Below, one piece after another: positions 28,269 to 38,491 of a DNA stretch of 64,000 bases. Each line of letters starts with the position of its first letter. The first letter of the stretch is position 1. Position numbers and translations under genes: made by a program. Origin of the DNA: Advenella kashmirensis WT001 (lineage in GTDB: Bacteria > Pseudomonadota > Gammaproteobacteria > Burkholderiales > Burkholderiaceae_B). The notes under the pieces were generated by a model. That model did not search any database. It was not told the origin of the DNA and saw only the letters and a list, made by a program, of their open reading frames with translations. The stretch spans positions 930,001 to 994,000 of the forward strand of contig NC_017964.1 of the NCBI RefSeq assembly GCF_000219915.2. Reading direction: 5' to 3'.

Positions 28269-29327
28269 CTACTGCTGCTCGGCGATAATACGCAGATCGC
28301 AGTCTTGCCAGTCCAGTGCAACCGTCTCGCCGGGCTGCGCGGTGAGCGTCTGGATCGAGACAAACCACATGCCCAGTGGCGTTGTCACTTCACATAGCCA
28401 GTGCGTGCCCAGAAAGACGGCCTCGGACAGCGTTCCCGATAGTTTGCCCGCAGTGCCGGGGCCGGCAAAACGGACGTTCTCGGGTCGAATCATAATATTG
28501 GCCGTGCCCGCACGAAAAAGATGGTTTTCCGGCAGGCACACCGCGAAGGTCAGGCCATTGCTGCTGACCTGATAGCCCGGCGTATCGCTACGCGCAATTG
28601 TGCCTTCAAATACATTGGCACGGCCCAGAAACCCGGATACAAACAGCGTCCTGGGGTTATGGTATACCTCGAGCGGCGGCGCCAGCTGTTGAATGCATCC
28701 ATCGTTCATCAGTGCAATACGGTCGCTCATGGTCATCGCCTCGGTCTGGTCGTGGGTAACCAGAATTGTGGTAATGCCCAGTTTGCGCTGGATCCGACGC
28801 AGCTCAATGTGCATGTTTTCGCGCAGCTTGGCGTCCAGATTGGACATGGGTTCATCCAGCAGGAGCAGCCTGGGCTGGATGGCCAGTGAACGGGCGATCG
28901 CGACACGTTGCCGCTGCCCGCCGGAGAGCTGGGCAGGGTAGCGCTCGCCCATTCCTGTCAGGCTGACCATGTCAAGTACTTCGTTGATGCGCTCGCGGCG
29001 TTGGGCTCTGGCCATTTTCCGCATTTCCAGGCCGAAACTGATATTGTCCTGGACAGTCATATGAGGGAACAGCGCGTAGCTTTGGAATACCACGCCGATA
29101 TCACGCTTTTCTGGCGGCATATCGGTCAGGTCCGTGCCATCCAGAATGACCTGGCCACGGGTGGGATCGGTGAATCCGGCAATCATTTGCAGCGTGGTGG
29201 TCTTGCCGCAACCCGATGGGCCCAGCAGCGAGACAAACTCACCGCGCTCGATTTCAAGATCCATGGATTTGACCACGCTGGCCGAGCCGTAGTCTTTGCC
29301 CAGGTTTCTGACAGAAAGAAAACTCAT
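28269..29327 (-). CDS. ABC transporter ATP-binding protein (PotA type)
   Basis: 352 residues. Walker A GPSGCGKTTT, signature LSGGQRQRVAIARSL, Walker B LLLLDEPMSNLD, switch LVTHDQTEAMTMSDRI, then a C-terminal TOBE-type regulatory domain (residues about 270-350), which separates this class from the amino-acid ATPases elsewhere in the window. It powers the importer formed with the two permeases and the binding protein on either side. Confidence 0.92.
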   Translation of the reverse strand: MSFLSVRNLGKDYGSASVVKSMDLEIERGEFVSLLGPSGCGKTTTLQMIAGFTDPTRGQVILDGTDLTDMPPEKRDIGVVFQSYALFPHMTVQDNISFGLEMRKMARAQRRERINEVLDMVSLTGMGERYPAQLSGGQRQRVAIARSLAIQPRLLLLDEPMSNLDAKLRENMHIELRRIQRKLGITTILVTHDQTEAMTMSDRIALMNDGCIQQLAPPLEVYHNPRTLFVSGFLGRANVFEGTIARSDTPGYQVSSNGLTFAVCLPENHLFRAGTANIMIRPENVRFAGPGTAGKLSGTLSEAVFLGTHWLCEVTTPLGMWFVSIQTLTAQPGETVALDWQDCDLRIIAEQQ

Positions 29328-30364
29328 TTACCGCTCCACTGTCCGGTTCCAGCGATCGTTCCATTGCGTGCGCACGGCATTAACTGTATCCCAGTCGGTC
29401 TTTTCCAGTTTGTCGACTGCCTCGCCATACACCACGCGCTGTGCGTCCTCTGCAGGCAACTTAACGGTTTTGTTGACCGGGCCCCAGCTTTGGGTGCGCG
29501 CAAAAACCATCTGTATTTCAGGCGAGGCAAGATACTGCACCAGTTTCTGGGCCAGTTCAGGCACATTGCTTTTGACAACAGGACAGGCTGCTGTGAGCAA
29601 TGCCATGGCGCCTTCCTTGGGATAGACGAATTTGACTGGAAAGCCGGTAGATCTGAGGGTTTCTACACGACCATTACCCCAGACGCCGATAATTGCTTCG
29701 CCGTTTTGAAACAGCGAGGTCATGCCGCCAGGCGAGGGTTCCCAGGCCAGTACATTCGGGTTGATTTTTTTGATAATGGCATCAAAGCCGGGGTCCGGTT
29801 TTTTTCATCGCCGCCATTGAGTTTGGCAAATTTCACCAGTGTGTGCAGGCCGTACGTATTGTTCAGTGGCGGTATGACCGTGCGTTGTTCGAACTGGGGA
29901 TTTTCCAGGTCGTGCCATGATGTGGGCGGCGTTATGCCTTCTTTTTTGAAAGCCTCCTCGTTGTAGAACAAGCCGGTGGCCACCAGTCCGATGCCCAGGG
30001 CATTGGGTCCCAGGTCAGCAATCGGGTACAGGTCTTTGAATACGGGCGCGCTTTTGTCGATTTTGTCGCAGAAGCCAAATTGCATTGCCTGATACATAGG
30101 ACCGTCATCAAGCATGACCACGTCCAGTTCAGGATTACTTTTCTGAGCCTGCAGTTTTCCCAGTGTATCGGTCGAGTTGCCCGGAACATAAACAACCTTG
30201 ACGTTGTTGGCCTTTTCGAACGCGGGAAGCACATCTTCCTCAAATGCCTTTTGCGTTGAACCGCCGTATGATCCCAGATACAACGTGGGCGTTTGCGCAT
30301 ATACCATCGAGGTTGCCGGAGCCATTAAACCTGCTATGGCAATTGTCATAAGCTTGCGTTTCAT
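29328..30364 (-). CDS. ABC transporter substrate-binding protein (PotD type), frameshifted
   Basis: Periplasmic family 1/PotD-like receptor. The signal peptide (LMTIAIAGLMAPATSMVYA) is followed by LYLGSYGGSTQKAFEEDV, LDVVMLDDGPMYQAMQFGF and FQNGEAIIGVWGNGRVETL. The frame breaks near 29805; one base joins GGDEKNPDPGFDAI to the rest. ATG codons at 30367 and 30364 both follow GGAG; the second has the better spacing. It is the promoter-proximal gene of the nine-gene operon, abutting the ATPase gene. Confidence 0.85.
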
Positions 30365-30490
30365 CATTTTCTCCGTGGTGGGGGGAACAACTTACGGATA
30401 ACAATAGAGAACACTGCCCGCTATGTAAAATGCTTTTTTTTGGCCCGTCCATAATATGGTGTTATGGCATGCACACGCTTTTTCACCACG

Positions 30491-31398
30491 TTAAAGCAGC
30501 TTGCCGTTTTGTGCGATTGTCATGGTCACATTTGTTTTGACGTAGTGCACAAAATCCTTAAGCACGCGCAAAGCCGGCTTGTCGGCGCGATAAAGCGCAC
30601 TGAAATGGACCATCAGTCGCGGTGAAAAATTCCTGAACACAATGTTGTTTCCGATATACGTTATCACCGTGATGGGATCGACAATGGCCAGGCAATTGCC
30701 GGACTCCACGAACGAGCACATGGTTTGCGAGGTGTTGGTGTCAACGCTTGAGAATACCTTGATGCCGTGGGATACCAGTAACAGGCCAAACGCCTGGCGG
30801 GTGTCCATGTCGTGGGACCCCAATATCATGGTCTGTCCCTGAAGGTCGGTGACGTGGATCTCGCTTTTCTGCGCCAGCGGATGGTTGCGCGGAATGGCAA
30901 TCTTCGAATCCAGCGAGAACAAATGCTCGCCTAGCGGACTGGGATATTCACTGGACAGAATGACCATGCCAAGATCACACTTGGCATTCTGTACCATGTC
31001 CATGATGGTGGTAGAGGCATGAGTGGTTAACTTGACCGACAGGTCGGTATGCGCTTGCATGAAGTTGTGCAGCAGGAAAGGCAATGCCGCAGAGGCCAGG
31101 CAGGGTGCCGCGGCAATATGGAACTGGCCCTTTTGCGCTTTCTGGATCTGGCTGGCGGCATAGGCAATTTCCTGAACGCCGACCAGACTGCGCTCGACTT
31201 CCTTGAACAGCTCTTCTGCTTCGTGTGTCGGGAAAAGGCGGCCCTGGCGTCGCTCAAATAGCGGAAAGCGACAGAAGCTTCCAGATCGGATATCAAGCGT
31301 GTAGTGGCAGGTTGCGAGATGGAAAGAAACTCCGCTGCCTTCGTAACGGTACGGCTGATCATGAGGGCGCGAAATGCCTCGAGTTGTCTTAGTGTCAT
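30491..31398 (-). CDS. LysR-family transcriptional regulator, frameshifted
   Basis: N-terminal HTH (LRQLEAFRALMISRTVTKAA, LSISQPATTRLISDLE). The effector domain follows in the next frame (RRQGRLFPTHEAEELFKEVE through NCLAIVDPITVIT). The break is near 31268 and is repaired by one base. About 302 residues. It lies immediately upstream of, and in the same direction as, the PotD-oxidase operon, separated by 126 bases, and is the obvious candidate regulator of it. Confidence 0.83.
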
Positions 31399-31819
31399 TG
31401 CCTGCTCGAACTGGAAAATATCGATGAATCATGCCGAGATGGCTCGGCCGGGACGATAAGTGTATTGGGGTATTGACGTATCGTTGTCCTAGGGATAATA
31501 CCAATTCACCTAGGGAGAACACCTAGATGGAGGCATTCATCTGTGACGCGCATTCGTTGCGTCAAAGCCGATTTTTTTTCTTTTCAGTGCAGAATATGCG
31601 TCCAATCGGGGACATGCATGGTGCCGGCGGGCGAAAATTTTGTTCTAAAACGGCACAGGAAGGCGCGTTGCAGATGCTATAGGCGCCTGGGCTTGCATGC
31701 AACCAGCATAATTATTCATTGGCGGTGGCCGGCATGTCGGCACGGCGAGCGATAAAGGCGGCGCGCACCAGGTGTGATCGTGAGTGCATCAAGCGCGCCT
31801 GCCGCTACAGTGTGTCTGG
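31399..31819. other. 421-base intergenic region
   Basis: No gene is supported here. It contains a cluster of CTAG-centred repeats (listed separately) close to the LysR start at 31398. The rest, up to the stop of the Bug gene at 31820, holds only short open frames with no recognisable product and no clear hairpin. Confidence 0.5.
31488..31527. repeat. CTAG-centred repeat cluster upstream of a LysR gene
   Basis: CCTAGGGA occurs at 31488-31495 and 31509-31516, 21 bases apart, followed by CCTAGA at 31522-31527. They lie about 90-130 bases upstream of the LysR gene that starts at 31398 on the minus strand. Spacing of two helical turns is compatible with side-by-side binding of a regulator. A similar cluster follows the LysR gene at 4366-5249. 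Confidence 0.4.
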
Positions 31820-32772
31820 TCAGTCCAAGGTGATATGGGCTTGTTTGGCAACCGTACGCCACTTGGTTTCTTCTGCATCAACGAATGCCTGCAGCGCTTG
31901 TGGTGTAGAGGCTTCAATATCCGCACCCAATGCCTGCAGCCGACTGGCAATATCCGGGTCCTTCAGTACTTTTGTTATTGCCGTCGATAGAGTCTGTATG
32001 ACGTCGGCCGGTGTATCTTTTGGCGCAAATACTGCGTTCCATTCATAGGATGAGAAATCCGGGACACCGCTTTTCTCAAGCGTGGGAATGTTGGGCAGCA
32101 GGGCTGAGGACGTGTCGCCGCCGGTAGCCAGGACTTTCAGCTTGCCTGCCTTGATATGGGGCCACGACGATCCCAGGCTGGCAAACATGATGGGTACCTG
32201 CCCTCCCATGACGTCTGTCATAGCAGGACCACCACCCTTGTACGCGACGTGCGACAGATGTGTTTTGGCCTTAAGATTGAACAGTTCCCCTGCCAAATGC
32301 TGTGCCGAGCCGGGCCCAGCAGAAGCAAAGTGGGCAGGCTGGGCGGACTGTCCTGCTTTGATCACATCGGCAACGTTTTGGTATCCACTCTGTGGGTTGA
32401 CCACCAGCACGTTGGGCACTTTGAGCAGTAAGGAAACCGGTTCGAAATCTGCTGCACTGAATGACATTTTCTGGCGCAGGGCAAAATTTTGTGCAAAGTT
32501 TGAGGCATCCAGCATGATGGTGTAGCCATCCGGTTTGGCTCGGGCAACATAAGCGCCGCCGATCATGCCGCCGGCACCGCCTTTGTTTTCAATAATCACC
32601 GTCTGGCCCAGGGCTTTGCTCAGGCTGGGGCCGATGAGCCGGGCAACTGCGTCAACCGTACCGCCCGGCGGATAGGTTACGACCATGGTTACGGGTTTTT
32701 CAGGATAGCTGCATGGGCAGCACTGGCCAAAGACAATGTGATGGCGGCAAGTAGCGTTGTGGATAATTTCAT
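31820..32772 (-). CDS. Bug-type tripartite tricarboxylate receptor, frameshifted in the signal peptide
   Basis: ATG 32772 opens a signal peptide (LAAITLSLASAAHAA). One base is missing near 32707; adding it gives HAAYPEKPVTMVVTYPPGGT and the rest of the Bug core (QTVIIENKGGAGGMIGG, ARAKPDGYTIMLDA, AYKGGGPAMTDVMGG, LLPNIPTLEKSGVPD). About 317 residues. ATG 32772 overlaps the stop of the amidohydrolase gene by four bases, so the two are cotranscribed. Confidence 0.87.
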
Positions 32773-33594
32773 ATGTCATCTCCCTTGATGTTATAGAATG
32801 CTGCGGCCGTACGATACAGAATATTCTGCCGGTCCTGTGGCCGCTGGATGTGCTGCAAGGCCCAGTTGAGGCTGTCGCTGAACCGATGTTCGGATTCATG
32901 CTGGGTATGAGGCCAGTCGCTTCCCCACATGAGTTTTTCTGATGAAAACGTACGGATGAAAAGTGACACAAGCCTGTTCAGTGAATCGACCTGCGGCTGC
33001 CTGAAAATACGATAAATGGCTGAGACCTTGATAAAAAGCCGGCCCTTATCGGCAAGCGACAAAAGATAGCAAGCTGGTCGGTCTGACATAGCTGGTCCAT
33101 TTGCGGGCGACCAAAGTGGTCGACGACCAGCGCAACGTCATGAACCAGGATGGGAGCAATATAGTGCTCCAGCATTGACGACGGGGCATGCAGTTCGATG
33201 TGCATATCCAATGCTTTGATGTGTGTAAACAGTTGCTGCCAGTGCCCCTGGCGCAAATCCACAGCGCCTGCGCCAAACAGATTCAGGCGTATACCTCTGA
33301 CGCCCTGCGCCCGTAATGCAGCCAGCGCTTCGATATGGCAGGCAGGATCCACTACCGCAACACCGACGCAACGGCCCGCTGATTTGTGCAGCGCGTTTAG
33401 CAAGTAGCTGTTGTCCGTGCCAAGAAAACTGGGCTGAACCAGCACGCCGTACGCCACCTGATGCTGATCCAGTAGTGCCAGATATTGGTCCAGCGTGGCG
33501 TCATAGCTGGGCGCATAGCGACGCCCGGGCGCCAGTGCAAGTCCCTGGAAAAAACGTGTGCATGGCTATCGATAACTGCTTGCGGCATGATCAT
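32769..33594 (-). CDS. Amidohydrolase-2 family (2-pyrone-4,6-dicarboxylate lactonase-like), frameshifted twice
   Basis: Metal-dependent hydrolase of the amidohydrolase-2 group. The N-terminal DSHAHVF carries the HxH ligands, the middle part reads GVRGIRLNLFGAGAVDL, HIELHAPSS and DVALVVDHFGRP, and the C-terminal KLMWGSDWPHTQHES holds the conserved Asp. Breaks are near 33550 and 33065, each repaired by one base; about 275 residues in total. The family includes LigI, which opens 2-pyrone-4,6-dicarboxylate. Coupling to a carboxylate receptor and a divergent LysR gene suggests a lactone or cyclic dicarboxylate substrate. Confidence 0.8.
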
Positions 33595-33644
33595 TCCCGA
33601 TTAATATGATGGCTATTCTAGAGAACGATCGCATATTGATATAT

Positions 33645-33672
33645 TATGTTTATGATAATTATTCATAACATA
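33645..33672. promoter_or_regulatory. Candidate LysR operator (inverted repeat)
   Basis: TATGTTTATGA (33645-33655) and TCATAACATA (33663-33672) form an inverted repeat with one unpaired base, in the AT-rich gap between the amidohydrolase gene (start 33594, minus) and the LysR gene (start 33678, plus). This is the usual place and size for autoregulatory LysR binding. Confidence 0.5.
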
Positions 33673-33677
33673 GTGAT

Positions 33678-34561
33678 ATGGAAATAAATCAGATTAAATA
33701 TTTTTTATCCGTCTTCGAACTCGGTTCCATCAGTAAATCGGCCGATGCATTGGGAATGGCCCAGCCGGCCTGAGCCAGTCGATTGCCCGCCTGGAAAAAA
33801 AGCTTGGCACGCACCTTTTTGTGCGATCAAGACGGGGTGCCATGCCAACAGACGCTGCCCGCCTGATTTATGACGATCTTAAAAAGGGCAGTTTTTATCT
33901 TGACCAGGTCAGCCACAAAGTGCAAATGGCCAGATCCGGCTTTAGCGGTAACTTGAATATCGGGATTGTGTCGTCCGCGCTTTTCAATATCCTGCCGACA
34001 GCGCTGCGAAAACTCAAGGCGATCGCACCACAGTTGCATGTAACGTTGCTGGAGCTCAGCAACGAGGAGCAAGTCAGGCAAATTCACGAAGGCAATCTGG
34101 ATATTGCACTGGTGCACTCGCCGGTCAACCTGGAAGGGCGCGTTCATCAGTTGACCGTATGCCGCGAAAAGCTGATTGCTGCCATCCCCGAAAGCGCAGT
34201 CACTTACAGGAAGGACAGTATTCGGCTGGCGGAAATTGCCCGTCATGGATTGGTGCTTTATCCGGCCTCGCAATTGCCTGCGTTGCATACTGATATTCTC
34301 AACGCGTTTACTGGCTCGGGCCTCACAGTAAGTGTGAACCAATATGCAAACCGCACCCTGACCGTGCTCGCCTGTGTGGCTGCAGACCTGGGAGTCGGAT
34401 TGTTGCCGAACTGGATTCGGTCTATCGGATTTGATGGTGTGCGATTTTGTGATGTGGCCGATGATGCACTGCCGGACCTGGATCTGGTGGCATTGTTCAC
34501 GGCCAAGCATCAGCCTATTGTACGCGCCATGTTTGGTGATCTTGCTGGCGTAGCGGGCTAG
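33678..34561 (+). CDS. LysR-family transcriptional regulator, frameshifted
   Basis: Starts at ATG 33678 (EINQIKYFLSVFELGSISKS, then ADALGMAQPA). The frame breaks near 33770, and one base joins AQPALSQSIARLEKKLGTHL. The effector domain is continuous from there (FSGNLNIGIVSSALFNILPT to VAADLGVGLLPNWI). About 295 residues. Divergent from the amidohydrolase/Bug genes, which it probably regulates. Confidence 0.84.
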
Positions 34562-34704
34562 CCGTTGCTGGCGCCGTGGCAGGCACAAGAGCCAGGGAAC
34601 CGGTAGGTGGCGCGGGCGCTGGACCAGAAGCGGCTGGTGTTCGTTACTGCTCCCGTTGCCAGACACTGACGATGGCTACGGGAGCAGATAACAATAGCGT
34701 GGCC

Positions 34705-36192
34705 TTATGCCGCCTTGCGCAGCTTGCGCAAAACAATGGGCGCCAGCAGAAACAGCGCAGATACGATCAGAATGACAATTGAAATGGGCGTTTCGACCAG
34801 CACGGCCGGGTTGCCTGGGCAGCGGCCAGGGCCGTGCGTAGCTGGTTCTCGGCCATGGGCCCAGGATCAGGCCGATCAGAATGGGTGCAATGGGAAAGTC
34901 ATAGACGCGCATGACATATCCCATCAGGCCAACGATCACCATGCAGGCCAGGTCAAAGGTTGAGCCCGATACGCCCCAGATACCGATCATGGCGAACACC
35001 AGAATGCCTGCATACAGTTGCGGCTTGGGAATTAGCAGCAACTTGACCCACATGCCCACCAGCGGCAGGTTCAGGATCAGCAGCATCACATTCCCGACAT
35101 ACAGGGAGGCAATCAGCCCCCAGATGAGTTCCGGGTTGGAGGTAAACAGAAACGGGCCGGGCTGCAGTCCGAAGTTCTGGAACGCCGCCAGCAAAATAGC
35201 CGCGGTGGCAGAGGTTGGCAGTCTCAGTGTCAGCAAGGGGACAAGTACGCCGGCGGCCGCCGCATTGTTCGCCGCTTCAGGACCGGCAACGCCTTCAATG
35301 GCGCCGGTGGTACCGAATTCCTCTTTCTTTTTGCACAGCTTCTTTTCCAGCGTGTAGGAAAGCATGGTTGGAATCTCGGAGCCACCGCCGGGCAGAGCGC
35401 CCATGGGAAAGCCGATGGCGGTACCACGCAACCAGGGCATGAATGAGCGTTTCCATTCCTCTTTGGTCATCCAGATACTGCCTTTGATGGGCAGCACATC
35501 GTCGCTTTGATGCCGGTAGCGGCTGGCAACATAAATAATTTCACCGATAGCAAACAGCGATACCAGCACCACCGTGAGCTCCATCCCATCGAGCAGCGAG
35601 CTGGCGCCAAAGGTCATGCGCGGCTGCCCGGTCATCTTGTCGATGCCGATAACCCCAAGTGCCAGACCAATGAACAGGGAAACAAAGCCGCGAACCCGTG
35701 AAGTTCCCATGACCACGGCGACGGACGTAAAGGCCAGAACGGTGAGCGCAAAATAGTCTGCCGGTTTGAAGTAGAACGCCAGCTCGGCAATGGACGGCGC
35801 CGCGAAGGTCAGCAGGAGGGTGGCGATGGTGCCGGCGACGAAGGAACCGACCGCCGCCGTGGCCAGCGCCGCAGCCCCGCGCCCGGAGCGCGCCATTTTG
35901 TTGCCCTCCAGTGCCGTCATCATGGAGCCGCTTCGCCGGGGGTATTGATCAGAATCGATGTGGTGGAACCGCCGTACATCGCGCCGTAGAGAACGCCGGC
36001 GAACATGATGAACGCCGAGACCGGTCCCACGGACACGGTGACCGGCAGCAGCAGTGCAATGGTCAGCGCCGGGCCGATGCCCGGCAGGATGCCAATGGCG
36101 GTGCCAAGCACGGAGCCGACCAGCGCCCAGAAAAGATTCATGGGTTGCAGGGCAACATCAAAGCCCTGCAGTAATAAGCCGAAGGTATCCAT
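34705..36192 (-). CDS. tctA: Tripartite tricarboxylate transporter, large membrane subunit TctA, frameshifted three times
   Basis: Large membrane component with about 12 hydrophobic segments. It shows the TctA signatures [60 protein letters not shown] and [20 protein letters not shown]. Breaks are near 35925, 34860 and 34815; one base at each restores [26 protein letters not shown] and [12 protein letters not shown], and the protein then ends at 34705 with [12 protein letters not shown]. About 495 residues. Encoded after tctC and tctB on the same strand. Confidence 0.88.
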
Positions 36193-36729
36193 TCAGAAGC
36201 CTGCCAGGGGAAGAAAACCGCCTAGTTGCAGACCCAGGCGCGAAAAAAGAAACCAGCACACCGAGCCCAGAATGGCGCCGGTGATCAGGTCAATGATTGT
36301 TTTTTTTGAACCGAAAGCGCGCGCGACCAGCATGAACGACAGCATGGCGGTAATGGGCAGGCCCAGTGCCTCCATGGTGAGTGCCGGTACGATGGTGGCG
36401 GCAAGCGCGGTAAAGAAAGCCCGCTTGTCCATGGGCAGATTGCCCGCGGCATTTTCCGCATCCTGTGCTTCGAAACGTTCGCCTCGGGCAATTTGAATCA
36501 ACAGCAAAATGCCCAGCAACAGCAGGCCACCGCCGGCAATGGTAACAAACATGCCCGGGCCGATAGCCGCGTACTGTGCCGTCGCGGGCAACGTGGTTGT
36601 GGCATACAGGCAGATACAGCCCAGGACTATGACGGCAATACCCAGCCACCAGGGCCGGGCGCCAGGCGCCGCAGCTTCTGGCCCCGCCGGTGTTGCGCCT
36701 GTCGGCGATGGTGTTTCCTTATTTTGCAA
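36193..36729 (-). CDS. tctB: Tripartite tricarboxylate transporter, small membrane subunit TctB
   Basis: 178 residues, four hydrophobic segments (WWLGIAVIVLGCICLYATTT, the Gly-rich GPGMFVTIAGGGLLLLGILL, a third near AFFTALAATIVPAL and a fourth near LITGAILGSVCWFLF). Size and topology match TctB. The stop is adjacent to the tctA start, and the start overlaps the end of tctC by about 11 bases. An Ala/Pro-rich tail of about 25 residues precedes the first membrane segment. Confidence 0.87.
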   Translation of the reverse strand: MQNKETPSPTGATPAGPEAAAPGARPWWLGIAVIVLGCICLYATTTLPATAQYAAIGPGMFVTIAGGGLLLLGILLLIQIARGERFEAQDAENAAGNLPMDKRAFFTALAATIVPALTMEALGLPITAMLSFMLVARAFGSKKTIIDLITGAILGSVCWFLFSRLGLQLGGFLPLAGF

Positions 36730-37670
36730 GACCTGCGTCCTTCAGGATTTTGTTGATACGGTCACTTTCATCCTTGATGAAGCTGCCAAATTCAGGTCCG
36801 GCCAGGAAGAACTGGTCCCAACCCTGAGTGGCCATGGTTTGCTTCCAGGCATCGCTCTCATTCAGTTTGGTGAAGCGGTCAACCCAAACTTTGTAGTTGT
36901 CTTCGGGCATGTCCACAGAACCCAGAACGCCACGCCAGTTTGCCAGTTCGACATCGTAGCCGGCTTCTTTGAAGGTGGGCGCATCCAGCCCTTTCATGCG
37001 CTCTGCCGAGGTGATACCCAGTATTTTGACGCGGCCGGACTTGGCAAATTGCTGAAATTCGGAGATGCCCGAGATGCCGGCCTTGAGTGTGCCGTTCACA
37101 ATACCGGTGACGGTATCGGCGCCGCCGGCCTGCGGGATGTAATTGAGTTTGTTAACTGCAGTGCCGCTTGCCTGGCCAGCAGGGCCAGGGCAATATGATC
37201 CACTCCACCGGCCGAGCCGCCGCCTACCGGTGTGCCACCCGGATTTTCCTTGAGTGCTTGGCAAAATCAGCCAGCGTTTTGTAAGGAGAGTCTGGGCGTA
37301 CTGCAAGCACCAGGTACTCTGCCGTCAGGCGTGCTACCGGTTTGAACTTGGACAGATCGACCGGTGATTTGTTAAGCGTGATTGCGCCCACGGTAATGGC
37401 GCCAAATACCGCCAGATTATCCGGTTTGCCGCTGGTGCCATTCTGGAACTCGGCCAGACCGATGGTGCCGCCGGCACCGCCCTTGTTGGTGAAGTTGACG
37501 CTACCGGTATAAATGCCGGCCTTGTTCATGGCCGAGAAGGCCTGCCGGCCCGTTCCATCCCAGCCGCCGCCGGGGTTGGCCGGCAGCATGACGCTGACCT
37601 GTGCGCTGGCTGCTGCAGCAAAAAATGTGGTGGCCGCAATGCACGACCGCAGGATGCCTGATAGTTTCAT
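36719..37670 (-). CDS. tctC: Tripartite tricarboxylate transporter, periplasmic receptor TctC, frameshifted twice
   Basis: Receptor for the adjacent TctBA membrane pair. Signal peptide (LRSCIAATTFFAAAASA), then VMLPANPGGGWDGTGRQAF, NFTNKGGAGGTIGLAEFQNG and the C-terminal LNYIPQAGGADTVTGIVNGT, ELANWRGVLG. Breaks are near 37259 and 37195; one base at each gives FAKALKENPGGTPVGGGSAG and restores the full protein of about 317 residues. This is the only Bug/TctC gene in the window with its own membrane partners. Confidence 0.88.
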
Positions 37671-37747
37671 GTCCGCTCCGAAAGGGTTTGTTGTAATTGG
37701 TAATAATTCAGAGAAGAATAGGTTGGATCAGGAGGTATTGTCAATAA

Positions 37748-37771
37748 GGGAAAGGGAGCGGGAAAGGGAGC
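37748..37771. repeat. Perfect tandem 12-bp duplication
   Basis: GGGAAAGGGAGC occurs twice in direct succession (37748-37759, 37760-37771), in the 208-base gap between the tctC start and the tautomerase stop. No other feature is seen in that gap. Confidence 0.6.
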
Positions 37772-37878
37772 CGGCGGCCAGGGGCGGTGCCAAGGCAGGG
37801 TGTTGGCGCTGCTGCGGTTTACTTCGGGCGCTAGGCCCAGGGTAATACGCAGCAGGCGCTGCGGTCGTTATGGCCGCA

Positions 37879-38265
37879 TCAGCTGGCGCTTCTGGCGCGA
37901 AACGCCTTGGCGCTCAGGCCTTCCTGCACGCCCATATGCTCCGGCGCAACATCGATCACCATTGTGCGGATGCAGGTATCGGATACGTCAAGCGAGGTAA
38001 CGGCCGCTTTGTTGATGGCTGCCATGAAATCAGCCTTGAGTTCATCGTTCCGGCCAGCAAGCAGGAAAGCCACAATGTTGACGAATTCAGCACCGATCTG
38101 GCCGGCGACAATCGAATCCTGCTGCTCAACTTCCTGCAGGGAAATACGAATGCTGGGCAAGGCTGCATTCAGCGTTTGTTCTATGACTTTGGTGGCATTT
38201 TGCAGGAAGGCGGTTTTTTGTTGCTGGCTGCGGCCGGCAGTGACCTGAACTTGAAGAATGGGCAT
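37879..38265 (-). CDS. Tautomerase-superfamily protein
   Basis: 128 residues from ATG 38265. Pro follows the initiator Met (PILQVQVTAGRSQQQ), as in tautomerases that use an N-terminal proline. The length is twice that of 4-oxalocrotonate tautomerase, and the pattern beta-alpha-beta repeats (first half to about residue 60, second half from AGRNDELKADFMAAINKAAV), which fits a fused two-domain member. Longer in-frame readings upstream lose the N-terminal proline. Substrate unknown. Confidence 0.78.
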   Translation of the reverse strand: MPILQVQVTAGRSQQQKTAFLQNATKVIEQTLNAALPSIRISLQEVEQQDSIVAGQIGAEFVNIVAFLLAGRNDELKADFMAAINKAAVTSLDVSDTCIRTMVIDVAPEHMGVQEGLSAKAFRARSAS

Positions 38266-38491
38266 GATAGAAATGTCTCGTTTGAATGAAATGTGCTTTG
38301 AAATAGGGGCAGGGTCGGGACCCATCGCCTTTTGCGATTGTATCGGAAAGCCGGCTATGTGCCATCCATTGACGTGTTTTGAGTGCTCTTTAAGGTTGCG
38401 AGAGTGAATGTATTGAAAACACGACAACAACCAGAGCGTACTGCGTTTGCCGGATGTGTGCCATTGGTAGGCGCCAGGGATAAACGCCATG

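Noticed and set aside
28908..29966. Open frame of 352 codons on the plus strand opposite the PotA and PotD type genes
   Set aside because: It runs across the boundary of two clear minus-strand genes and has no family motif.
31543..31755. 70-codon frame in the gap between LysR and Bug genes
   Set aside because: No ribosome site and no similarity that I recognise. Treated as non-coding.
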